NCBI RefSeq assembly: GCF_017916325.1
Contig: NC_090163.1
Location: 166,001 to 230,000 of the forward strand
Origin: Leishmania martiniquensis
Lineage: Eukaryota; Euglenozoa; Kinetoplastea; Trypanosomatida; Trypanosomatidae
Length of the DNA stretch: 64,000 nt
Direction of reading: 5' to 3'
Made by a program: the position numbers and the translations under genes. Of this stretch, positions 42,018 to 52,335 are shown piece by piece (position 1 is the stretch's first letter; every line of letters starts with the position of its first letter). Under the pieces are notes generated by a model. The model saw only the letters and a program-made list of their open reading frames with translations. It was not told the DNA's origin and did no database searches.

Positions 42018-43860
42018 CGACAAAACGCCAGGGCGCCAGAGAGTGTGTGTATGCGTGTGTGCCTTTGTGAGAGGTACCGGGGAGAGGTATGCCGAGCACC
42101 AAGATAAGACAGCACTACGAGCTCGAAAATGTGGCGCCGAGAGCGTCACCACCGGGCGAAACGTCAACAGAATGGTGAATGAGATGCAGCGGCTCGCGCG
42201 CCGCAGAGAAAGGGGGTGTGGGAGCGCGATAGCTCGCCTGCGTGTATGTCGGCGTCTCTGTCTGTGCGCGTGCGTGCGTGCACCACCCTCTGGCGATGGG
42301 AACGTATTGACTTGAGAAAGCACAGCGAAAAAAGACGAAGAGAAGAGCGCACAAAAGAAACAACGAAAGTGACGGAAAAAGGCAGAAAGACAAGCGCGAA
42401 TAGAAACGTATGTATGTGTGTGTATGTATGTGTATGCTCGACGCAGACACCCCCTGCAGTTCACGTCTCACTGCTGAGAGAGAGAGAAAGGACAGGCAGA
42501 AAGGTGAAACGGGGGCGGACAATCGTTTGGCAGGATAGGAGGAAGATGCTAACCTAAACACTAACGCAAAGAAGGAAAAAAACACATGCAGGCAGTGGAA
42601 AGGGGGCAAACACGCGTATATGTATAAAGGGACTCCAACAAGGCAGGACGTGGAGGCTCACGGACGGCGGCAGCAGGGTCGAGGCGGTGATCGTGCGTGC
42701 GTTTGTGCGAGTCTTTGTATTTGTGTCGTCTTCGCAACGAAGGACACACACGCGCGCCGCCAGAGGCGGGATAGGCGGTTCACGGCGACAGGAAGAGAAG
42801 CAAGGAAGAAGGTTGGGGCGAGAGGGTGGTAGAGCGAAGTGAAGAGAATCCACGGATGCGCATAGGACTCCGCTAGGCGCTGCACTAGTTCGGGAGGAGC
42901 GGAAATAATCGCTGGGCTCATCCACCTCGGTCGAGGTCACCGTTACCTTAAGCCCCAGGCATACATGGAGAAAACGGCTGGAAGCATCCACACGTTTTGC
43001 CCTCGCTCCACGCCTGAGCCGACGGCACACCACCGGGATCGGCGCGAGCAACCGCTTCGGCAGGCGCACGGCGCGCCAAGATCGCCACGCCCTCAGCCCT
43101 TTTCCATACCCTTCTTTTTTTTTCGGACGAGTGGCATCGCGTTGCTCCCCTTTCACCTCGCGAAGAGAACGAGAGAGGGGAGAGGGGGGCATGTGAGCGC
43201 TCAGCACACCTCTCACCCTTCCTCGAAACGGAGTGAAGCGCCACTTGCAGCTCTTCTGCGCAAGTGGCCCCCGGCTCCTCCTCTACGCCTCTTTTCTTCC
43301 CTCCCCCTCCCTCCCTTCGCGGCCCCAACGACGCATACACGCATGAGCACAGATTGAGGTGCATGTGCCGGCGGTGCTGCAGGTCACTACAGCAGTCCCT
43401 ATGGATCCCTTTCTGTGTGTTCTTTATTACTATTTGTTTCTTCGGCAGCGTGCGATGTCCGTGCGCCACATGTATGTGTGTGTGTCGGGGGTAGGATGGG
43501 GGGAGAGGAATGGACGCCACAGGAGGAGAGGTGGTGAGAACAGAAGAGAAGGCGATGCCGAGATACGCGCAGAGATGGAGAGAGAAATGACACACGCAGG
43601 CACCGGCAGAAAAAGGGGGGAGAGGGGCAAGCAAGCCGGTGCACACCATTGCCATATGGCGCAGTGGCGCAGCTACAGTTCACAGAAAAGATGGGCGGAA
43701 GCGTGAAATCGACCACGCGCACCGACTCAAACGAAGGCGAAGGAGCGCGAGTGCACCCGCACCGAGACGCCGACGCTTGCATTCAATGGGAGAGTGATTC
43801 CGCCGTCGCCTGCGCCGAAGAGCGATAGCCTCCCTCTCGCAGCTGCCAGTGTGGCGCGGC
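42018..43860. other. 1.8 kb spacer between the CDKL-type kinase and GP63
   Basis: Contains the kinase 3'UTR and the GP63 leader. Open frames are low complexity. No gene, RNA or mobile element was recognised. Confidence 0.65.
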
Positions 43861-46800
43861 CTACAGCACCAAGCGACTCTTCCTGCGACCTCCGCCGGCG
43901 TGCAGTTGCTGCGCGCTCGGCACGCTCGCTCCTCCAAGAAGCGGCTGCGGGGGTGCCAGCGAGTGCCCGGGCCTCTCCTGCGATGGCCAGGGCGTTCTAT
44001 TCGCTGCGCCGCGTGTATCCAGCGAGCGCCGCCTTGACAACGGTGGAGTGTTGGAGACGTTCATGGCATCATCCTCATCGAGTGTCAGAACGGCGGGAAG
44101 CAAATCGGGAGCGGCGCTGCGATTCGTAACACTTGCGGTGATGTGCACTACGTCCGCCGTTGGCGAAAGGCCCTCTTCTTCCACGGGAGCTGGCGAGCCG
44201 CCGCCCGCTTGGCCAAGGCCACGCGAGGAAGTAGAGCTGGCTTTCATTCGATCGGACATGGCAGCTGTGGTACTGCTGAGGGCCGGAGACCAGCTGCCAC
44301 TGCTGGGCACCTGTCGCGGGCGCTGCTGGTCGGTGGACCGGTTCGCCGGCGGCGTCTCCATCAGCACTACCGTTTCCAAATTGTCGGGCGTGATAGGGGC
44401 AGCAGCGGGGCGAAGCGGGACTGCATTGCCGTGTCCGCGGCCGCCACCCCCTGGGCAGCCAGCCGCTGCGTCCGCAAAGAGCTCCTCGCTCACAGAGAGC
44501 GCCATAGGGGGGCTGGAGACGCGGCGCTGTGGCCGCGCGCCCAACAGCGGCACGATTGGAGGATGCACCGAAGCGCGCCGCCCCGCAAAGCCGACGAGTC
44601 GATGCGAGCGTGGCGACAGCCTCGGGGACCATGTAGACTTCTTCACAACGTGAGGCGAGTGCGAGGAAAAGGCACTGCTGCCGAGCACGACATCCGGTCC
44701 GCGGGAGGTCGGCCTCGGCGGCGAGCACGCGCCCGCAGCGGCGGTGAGATGCTGATGGCGCAGCAGCGCTGGAGCGAGGCGGCACGCACCGGCCGAGGCC
44801 AGAGGCTCAGAAAGGGTTGTGAACTGCCCGCACGCACTCTCGGAGAGGCCGGCATCGCGCTCGCTCACCCCCAGCTGGAGGGCCGTACCTTCTCCGCGGC
44901 TGCAACGTGAAGAGGGGTGGGCAGCGGCCCGCTTCAAGGGCGACGAGGCGGCGCGGAAGGACCGGAAAATAAGGCTCGGCGCGGCGCGGCTGCTGCCGCA
45001 GGCGGCAGCGTTTGTGCTGTCGGGGCTCGCTGTCCTTTTCAGAGAGCGCACATCCATGCGAGCGGGGCGCCCGGTGGGACTGCCACCAGGGTGCGGGGGG
45101 AATTGCTGAAGGCGTTGCTGCGGTTCACAGTCCTCTACCTCGCTGCCAGGGGTGCGTTCGCCTAACTCTGAGGGTGTGCCAGGAGCGAAAGGGCACCGCC
45201 TCGCAGGCGAGGTGCACGTGCCCTGACTCTCTGGCCACTCCGCTCGCGTGCCTGCCAGCCATCGAGACGGATCGAAGTCGCCTTCGCCACGCTCCCCGTC
45301 TGGTCGCACCTCACAGCTCACCGATTCGGATGGCTGAGACGCTGGCGCCGCTTGCTCGGCAGGGGCAATGGCGGAGCTCGGTGCCATTCTCGTGCGGCTG
45401 GCGTGAGGTTCTTCGCAAGGGTTACTTTCACCGCGCGCTGGTTGCGGAGATGTAGAGGCAGCTGCGACGGGTGACAGCACTTCCACAACGCTGGGCTTGG
45501 CCATAGCGAAGCCGAGGCTTTCGTTCTCTTTCGAAAACGTCACGCGTTCGCTGGCGGGGAGGGGGCGCACCTCAGGTGGCAATCGCAGAGAGGCACGGCG
45601 TGAGAAGACTTTGTCGGCCCGGGTGACGGCGCACCTTTTGCTCGCTGAAAGCGACGCGAGTGCTTCTGGAGCGCCTCCGAGGAAAGGGGCTGTTGGCACC
45701 TGTGGCCTGTGAAAGCTGCCATTGGCGGCATGGGCGCCGTCAGTTGTTGTTCGGGTGGGACGGGACGGCTGCGGAGATGGACGCGAGCCGGGGATGCTCT
45801 GCCGCCGCTGCACCTGCACCTCTGCTACTCTCTCTGCAGCCGAACGAGAAGAGACGGCTACAGCGGTCTCATTCGCACCTGATGAGATAGCTGGAGCGCT
45901 ACGCATCACCTTTCCAATGCGGCACTTGCCAGAACCGGAGCCCTGGCTTTCCGTCACGGATGGCAGACCTCCGCTTCGGCCGATAGTGCTGCACGAGCTT
46001 CGTGGCGCGTTGGACGTCCTCGAGCTGCTGTCAGGTGTGTCTGTGCCCTCCGATTCGGGTGCAGCTCTTTCACCTGCGTTTCTGCTAACCTGGATGCGGG
46101 GCACGCTCATCTTTCCACCGGGGCACCGCGGCTTTCTCGTACCGTCCTCTCGCGCAGAGTAGCTTCGATGGTATTGGGCGACGGACTGTCCTGCAGCTGG
46201 CGCCAGGGACTGCACCAGTAGCTTTGACCGGTTCATAGGAGTGGGCTTCAATGGGTACAACTGCGCTAGGAGGGAAGAGAGGGAGTGGGCACACGATCCT
46301 GTCGCCCTGGCGCTTTTGCGCGATGCTGCCCGGCACCCTATCACCGGTGCGCTGCTCTTCTTCGCTCGTCCATGCCGCAGCGAAGAGAAAGGCGCAGAGG
46401 TGCCCATGTCATTCACCGCCATGGCGGGCACCGCGTCATGAGAAGCACCGGTTTCTTCCGCCGGTGCGTTCATTGATGGGATGTCAGCTTGCGTCAGGGC
46501 CGTGGCGTACGCGCTGTTTTCAACACTCAATGGCCGGTGTCGAAATAACCCTGCATCTCGTTGGCTGTGGCGGCTCCTCCAGGGCCGGAAGAAGGAGTTA
46601 GAGCTGCCGCTCTTACTTTGCGCGGGCGAGTCGTGCTCAACGGCCAGGTCATTCGCACCTTCGCTGACTGCCTGCCGACGCCATACGGCCTGGCCGCCGT
46701 TGCTGCAGTCCGCCGGCGAAACCGGTCGCGGTGGCGGTAGGTGGCTGACCACTGCGGCCCCATTCCCCGCTGCAGCAGCGGTGACCTCACCTCCTGCCTC

Positions 46801-48522
46801 GTTCACATTTGGCCACTCCATATCGAGTGGAGCCAGCACGCTCGGCAACTGCGGAAAAGAAACAGGCCCTTCCTTCGCCATCACGTCATTCGGTGGCACA
46901 GTTCCAGCTGAGTTACCCGAGGCAGTGCACAGCGAAAGACTCGCCGAGTTAGCGGGCGATGCAGGAGAGTCAGACCCATTCCAAATCACGTCCCCTGCCC
47001 GAAGCGAGCGCACCGCGCCACATGGCCTCGGCAGCGGTCCACTACCGCTTTCACCTGCCTCAGCACTACGGTTGTCTATAAGAGAGAACGGCACTTGCAT
47101 CAGCGGTGGCACCTCAGGTATAGGGCCACACAACCCGCCGCTACCAGCCCCATCCGATACCAAGTAAACAGCAGCAGTGGCAGGAGGGGAAGAAGAAGGC
47201 TCTGAGCACGGCGAGGTCGCCGTTTGGGGCGCCGTCGATCTTGTCGTCTCCTTGGTGGCCACTGGCATCGCTGCTGCCGCATTGCACGCGCCGTCGCTGT
47301 TACCAGCTGTATGAGTCCCGCTTGCACTTACATGAAACCGCTTTCGAACTTCGTCAAAAAAGGGGTGCTCTAGTGCCTCCTCAACAGTGATGCGCTCCGC
47401 TGCGTCGATGCGCAGAAGCCGATGGAGCAGGTTCATGCCAGCCTTCGCGATTCGCCCTCCGTAGCGGTGCGCCAAATAGCGGTTTGTGCTCTGCTTCGTT
47501 TCTGTGCTCTCTTGCGCACCACCAATCGGGTCGCTCGTTTGCCGTGACTTTTGCTGCATGGACTTGGTGCGCATCGGCGGCGGCGGCACTGCGAGCGGAT
47601 TCAATGAGCGCAGGCGCAGGATGCCACCGTTCCGCTTCCGCACCGCCGCCTCGTACGCCGCTGGGAAATCACCGATGCGAGTCTGGATGAGCGAGAGCTG
47701 CTCCAACTCCGTCTTGCCTGGCAGCAGCGGCTCGCCGTCGATGGCCTCCGCCATGATGACTCCCACAGCCCACATGTCGACGGCGTAGGTATAGCTAGGC
47801 ATCCCCAGGAGCATCTCTGGGCTTCGGTACCACCGTGTCGCTACGTAGTTCGTCATGATCGTCTGATGATCAGCGAAGACAAGCTCGCTGAGCATTGCCG
47901 AGTTACCTGATGACGCAGAGGCGCTGTCATGCATGTGCGGCAGATGGTTCGGTGATGGGAAGGAGCCGCGCCCAAAGCTGCTGTCCCCGGCTATCGCTTT
48001 AGCCAATGCGCCAGTATCCCGGGAGTGGGTGGAGAGTTGGATGGTTTGCGGCTGAAGCTGCCGAGGAAGTGGCCGGCAGAACCCAAAGTCACAGAGGGAA
48101 GCCGTGCCGTCGTCCCGCACCAAAATGTTTTCCGGCTTTACATCACGATGGATGATCCCGTTCCGATGGCAGGAGCGGATACCCAAGAGAATGGTGTAGA
48201 GAAGCACCGCCAACGAGTCCTCGGGCAGGCCATGCGGTCGCCTCTCCAGCACGTCTAGCAAGCTACGTGGTATGTACTCCATGACCAGGTAAAGGCGGTT
48301 CTTTTGCTTGAATGTTTCCAGTAGCTGAGTCACATTGGGTTCGCCCTTGAGCATCTGCTCGACGCGTAGCTCACGCAACATCGCGATGCGAACGTAAGCG
48401 TTCGTATGAAAGTTCTTGAACTGCTTCACCGCCACGATTCGATTGGTTCGCCTATCTCGGCACTTGAAGACGATTCCGTAGGTCCCCTCGCCGACCACCT
48501 CAAGTACATCGTATTTCTCCAT
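43861..48522 (-). CDS. CDKL-type protein kinase with very long disordered tail
   Basis: The protein has 1553 residues. The kinase domain occupies about 1-396: Gly loop GEGTYGIVF (11-19), Lys33, HRDVKPEN (125-132), DFGF (145-148) and the P+1 segment VATRWYRSPE (227-236). This is CMGC type, close to CDKL1-5. The activation loop has T224-N-Y226 in place of the usual TEY, so the dual-phosphorylation layout is kept. About 70 residues rich in Ser, His and Asn (about 152-221) are inserted between DFG and that motif. A second, Gln/Ser-rich insert lies at about 311-350. The remaining 1150 residues are Ser/Pro/Ala/Arg-rich with no recognised domain. CDKL kinases control cilium and flagellum length in other organisms; a flagellar role here is inference. 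The start is the ATG at 48520-48522. Confidence 0.85.
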   Translation of the reverse strand: MEKYDVLEVVGEGTYGIVFKCRDRRTNRIVAVKQFKNFHTNAYVRIAMLRELRVEQMLKGEPNVTQLLETFKQKNRLYLVMEYIPRSLLDVLERRPHGLPEDSLAVLLYTILLGIRSCHRNGIIHRDVKPENILVRDDGTASLCDFGFCRPLPRQLQPQTIQLSTHSRDTGALAKAIAGDSSFGRGSFPSPNHLPHMHDSASASSGNSAMLSELVFADHQTIMTNYVATRWYRSPEMLLGMPSYTYAVDMWAVGVIMAEAIDGEPLLPGKTELEQLSLIQTRIGDFPAAYEAAVRKRNGGILRLRSLNPLAVPPPPMRTKSMQQKSRQTSDPIGGAQESTETKQSTNRYLAHRYGGRIAKAGMNLLHRLLRIDAAERITVEEALEHPFFDEVRKRFHVSASGTHTAGNSDGACNAAAAMPVATKETTRSTAPQTATSPCSEPSSSPPATAAVYLVSDGAGSGGLCGPIPEVPPLMQVPFSLIDNRSAEAGESGSGPLPRPCGAVRSLRAGDVIWNGSDSPASPANSASLSLCTASGNSAGTVPPNDVMAKEGPVSFPQLPSVLAPLDMEWPNVNEAGGEVTAAAAGNGAAVVSHLPPPRPVSPADCSNGGQAVWRRQAVSEGANDLAVEHDSPAQSKSGSSNSFFRPWRSRHSQRDAGLFRHRPLSVENSAYATALTQADIPSMNAPAEETGASHDAVPAMAVNDMGTSAPFSSLRHGRAKKSSAPVIGCRAASRKSARATGSCAHSLSSLLAQLYPLKPTPMNRSKLLVQSLAPAAGQSVAQYHRSYSAREDGTRKPRCPGGKMSVPRIQVSRNAGERAAPESEGTDTPDSSSRTSNAPRSSCSTIGRSGGLPSVTESQGSGSGKCRIGKVMRSAPAISSGANETAVAVSSRSAAERVAEVQVQRRQSIPGSRPSPQPSRPTRTTTDGAHAANGSFHRPQVPTAPFLGGAPEALASLSASKRCAVTRADKVFSRRASLRLPPEVRPLPASERVTFSKENESLGFAMAKPSVVEVLSPVAAASTSPQPARGESNPCEEPHASRTRMAPSSAIAPAEQAAPASQPSESVSCEVRPDGERGEGDFDPSRWLAGTRAEWPESQGTCTSPARRCPFAPGTPSELGERTPGSEVEDCEPQQRLQQFPPHPGGSPTGRPARMDVRSLKRTASPDSTNAAACGSSRAAPSLIFRSFRAASSPLKRAAAHPSSRCSRGEGTALQLGVSERDAGLSESACGQFTTLSEPLASAGACRLAPALLRHQHLTAAAGACSPPRPTSRGPDVVLGSSAFSSHSPHVVKKSTWSPRLSPRSHRLVGFAGRRASVHPPIVPLLGARPQRRVSSPPMALSVSEELFADAAAGCPGGGGRGHGNAVPLRPAAAPITPDNLETVVLMETPPANRSTDQQRPRQVPSSGSWSPALSSTTAAMSDRMKASSTSSRGLGQAGGGSPAPVEEEGLSPTADVVHITASVTNRSAAPDLLPAVLTLDEDDAMNVSNTPPLSRRRSLDTRGAANRTPWPSQERPGHSLAPPQPLLGGASVPSAQQLHAGGGRRKSRLVL

Positions 48523-48586
48523 CCTACGAGCCTAGTGCACGTTGGCTGGTCAGTCTTTTCCCCCAAAATAGACTGCGTATCCACCA

Positions 48587-48665
48587 CTTGATTGCACGAG
48601 ACCGAATACGCACAGAAGGTGAGATACAGTGCGCGCGGAAGAGGGGGGAGGGAGGGAGGGCTCGA
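48587..48665 (-). promoter_or_regulatory. Predicted spliced-leader acceptor for the CDKL-type kinase
   Basis: A C/T tract on the minus strand (about 48636-48662) is followed, with no intervening AG, by the AG at 48588-48587, about 65 bases before the ATG. Confidence 0.4.
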
Positions 48666-50313
48666 GTGAGGCCTTCAAGAAAAGAGGCCAAGAAACACGG
48701 AGAACGAACAAGAACGACCATACGCACCGATTCGAGCCCACGGGTGTGATCCAGAGCCACTGTATATGTAATCACCTACAGACAGCCTGATTTGATTTCT
48801 GAGAGCGAATTTTGCTCCCTGTCGCCACCTCAGCCTCAAGTTGCCACTGTCCAATCGAGCACGCAGGGAGAGAGAGAGAAGGCAAGGAAGAGATATGAGA
48901 TGAAGAGCAGGTAAGGGAAAAAAACGGCGCCAAGACGTAGAAGAGCCTGGCGAGATGAGAGGGAGGCGATGGTGGTGAGGGGCGGGCAATCAGCGTGTGG
49001 GCAGGGAAGAGAGGGAGGGAGGAAAGGGGATAGGCAAACAGACGCAGCCACAAGAAACACGGAAGAGCGAGCGGTGCCACCCGTAGAGTCAGTGAGTGCC
49101 TCCTGCGACGGAGGAGGGGGGCAAGAAAGAAGGCAGCAGTGTCTAATTATGGACAGAGAGCGAGCCGGAAAGAGACGGTGGCACTGTCGCACAGATGAAC
49201 AATGGAGAGAAAAAGAGAGAGAGCAATAGGCAAGAAGGTGCGCAAAGGCCTCCGACACAGAGAGAGAGAGAGAGCAGAGCACACCAGAGACAAGTGCGAG
49301 CTGGGAGATACGCAGATACGCAGACGATGAGATATGCGCCGCTGCCTGCAAGAACAAGGCGAAACGGCAGAGAGGTGTGTGCCTGCGGAATGGGAGGAAG
49401 AAGGAGGCCGACAGGCGAGGCTGAAGAAAAGGCCCCTGAGACAATAAAAAATGCGATGGGAGAGGAAAGCAGCACACAGAGGCACACACAAACAGCTTTG
49501 CCAAACAACAACAACAAAAAAGAGGCTCGTATGCAAGCCCACCACCGCTCGATTGATGAAAGCCTATATGTGCTCCGCGTGCGCGAGGTCCTGGCGCAAG
49601 CGCCGGGTTGAACGGCGAACGAAGAGGGACGAGTGCAAGCGAGATAATGAGTCTCTGTGAGCCCTTTCCAAACAGAAGCAAAACAAAATTTGGGGTTAAG
49701 GAGAAATCCAATGGAGCGGCTGCAGAAGCGAAGAATACGATAACGCAAACACTATGGAGAGAGAAAAAGGCCGAGAGGGGCATATGCGCAGACAGACGCG
49801 CAGAAACTGACCGGCATCACCCGAGCGGAGCGCTCGCAGCCTGACGGATGTGGAGGAGTGAGAAGAAAAGGGATCACCACGGCCGAAAGCGCGCAAAAAA
49901 ATGCCGACAAGTACACATACACACACACAGTGAGAAAAAAAAGAACAACAACGAAATGAGCTCCTCATGAAACAGTTGCAGAAAGCACCGCAGTCCACAC
50001 CTTCAGGAAAACAGTCAGCCGTACGCTATTCACGCTAATGGCCGCTCTATGGCAAGATGATGCCGTCCCGCTGTTTCCAGCGAGAAAACAGGCTGCGAAG
50101 GAAGCGCTAAAGAACAGCGGAGGGTACGAAGCAGTACCAGTGGCATCAAGCTCACGAAGATCTCGGGCGAGTACGCGTGACTAATGGAGGGAGGGTGAAA
50201 GGAGAGACCGAGAGGCCTAGGGCACTTGTCGAACGCGCCGCTCAGCTTTAGTCTGATTGTATCCTGCTCTCGTTATGTGTATATGAATCAATTGAGAGCA
50301 CCGCCTGTATGTT

Positions 50314-50333
50314 TGTGTGTGTGTGTGTGTGTG
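50314..50333. repeat. (TG)n microsatellite
   Basis: About ten TG units in the spacer upstream of the CDKL-type kinase. Confidence 0.9.
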
Positions 50334-52335
50334 AGGGTCGGTGTATTCTCTTCTGTTTCCCGTCCTGAATGCTGTGTATGACCGTGAGCGACGTATGCAC
50401 CTGTGTCGGAGGCAGGCGCATACGTCTCTTTCTACCACTCCGTATGTGATGTGGTGAGCGAGAGAGCAGAAATCAACCAAAACCTTCTGCCCCTTTCTTG
50501 GCTTTCTCTTGAGCTCGACGTGCACAGTCGTGCCGTTTCTTCGGGGGGCCACCACCACCTCTGCCTTGTCTGCGTGGGTGTAACCTATGAGAGCTCCCCC
50601 CTAATGCGAGTCCACTGTGCCTGCCCACAGGCGCACAGCCTATCGAGATGAGCGCCTGTGGAAAGGGTCTTCAAAGAAATCGAGGCGTGAGCAGGTGGGC
50701 GACAAGAGGGAAGACGCTTTCTCCCTCTGCGCCTGCTGTGACGCACCGTGAGCGCCACTATTTTCGGGAAAGGGAAACACGGCGAGGAAGCAGAAAGCGT
50801 GCTGTATACGACGGGGTGGCGCGGCGAGTGTTTTGCAAAGACTGCAGTCGGCAGTGAGCGCCCGCAGTTATGGCACAGTGGCAGGAAACAGGTAACTCAA
50901 AGGCGCCCGCGAAACGCCGAAATTAGACAAAAAAGGCGGCGGGTGGATGTCAACGGGGCGAAGGAGGGCGACGATCGTATGTGTGTGGGGAGGCTTCCGT
51001 GGTGCTCAATCTCATAGAGGACAGCAAAAAATGCCATTATGAGCTGACGCACGGGCGTCAGGGAATCGCAGGAGGAGCGCAGGAGGGCATCGTGATGCCA
51101 AAGGGAGGGGAAGCCGCCATCGTAAAATGGGGGGTGGCCGCGAGATACTCGTGCGTAGAGCCGCGAGCGCGTGCGCCGTGGACGACCGCGACCACCACCA
51201 CACGCAGCTGCATGCGTCCGTGAAACTTCCGTGAGGAGACCACACCCGCGCACTTATTTACCGCTTTGGTCGTTTCATACGGGCGTCGAGGAGTCCTGCC
51301 CCCCACCCTCGATGTCCCGGCTCCCTCTCCAGAATACGTTCGACACACAAAATGGTCGTCTTTGATGTCGCTTGGGAACAGGAAGGAGGTGCAAGGGCGC
51401 GCGTGATGAGAAGGCGGGCTGGGCCACAATTCAACAAATTCTGCACTCAAAATACAGTCCGTGTGACAATGGCGTGTGGGTGTGTATGGGCGTTTTTTTT
51501 CGTCACAGCTTGAGCATGTGTAAAATCAAAATAAATCAGTTAGACTTCAGAAACATCCTTTCGCACACACCAGTACAGACGCGCACGCATACGTATAATA
51601 TAGGCATGCACGTATATGTGCACAAAGCCACATGAACGCGATGTGCGCAGCGGTCACACGGCGCCTCTGCCTACATGTGTCTCTCGTGCGAACGTCCGGG
51701 GCCTTCAGAAGCGCTCTTCTCACAGCTCACATGCATGCATCGTTGCTCCACTGTAGGAGCCTCAGAGGCACCATTACCGCGCAGAGAGGAGACGGGACGA
51801 ATGCGGAGAGGTCCTTCATTCCGTCACCGCAGCCCAACCAGACAGAAACATGCCCGTAAAAGTATAAGTCTACAAGTGAAGAGAAGACAAGAGGCAAATA
51901 TCAACCAGAGAGAGGCTCGGGCAGCGATGTGCCCATCTCCGCCCGCAAGGTTGAGGACGTTCTCGTGAACATGAAGACAACACAAAAAGAAGGTTGTGGG
52001 GAGTGCATCTAATTTATGAGTTGGCGGTGCGCCTTTATGTTTGTGTGTGTGTTTGTGGGGTAGAGAGTGGGAGAGGATCGGCCAACACGCTCCATGACGG
52101 TCCCTCCTGGCCCAGCCCTCCTCCCCCTCAAGCACAAACACACACACACACGAATAATAAGAAACTGAAGAGGAATGCCGAGGAGAAAGGGCAATCAGGC
52201 GATGCAGCGGCTGCGTCTTTCCAGCTGCCCACCCGCCCATCCCTCCCCTCCTTCAAAGGAAGGTCTCCGGGCACGGCGTCGATCACACAAGAAAGCGAGC
52301 CAGAGAGCACGCACTGGACTGGAGCGTCGAGCGCC

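Larger units (their letters stand above)
48523..52335. other. 3.8 kb spacer between the coiled-coil gene and the CDKL-type kinase
   Basis: Holds the 3'UTR of the coiled-coil gene and the kinase leader. A (TG)n run lies at 50314-50333. Open frames are low complexity or start without ATG. No further gene was recognised. Confidence 0.6.

Noticed and set aside
40908..42315. Two long plus-strand open frames opposite GP63
   Set aside because: Antisense shadows of the GP63 coding region; no independent coding signal, and opposite to the direction of the array.
42018..42464. N-terminal extension of GP63
   Set aside because: The extra frame is hydrophobic/Arg-rich low complexity encoded by UTR-like repeats, whereas a normal signal peptide begins at 42017.
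1640..50333. CA/TG/AT repeats as CRISPR arrays or a centromere/origin signal
   Set aside because: They are simple dinucleotide microsatellites typical of Leishmania spacers; there are no regularly spaced repeat-spacer units and nothing marks an origin.
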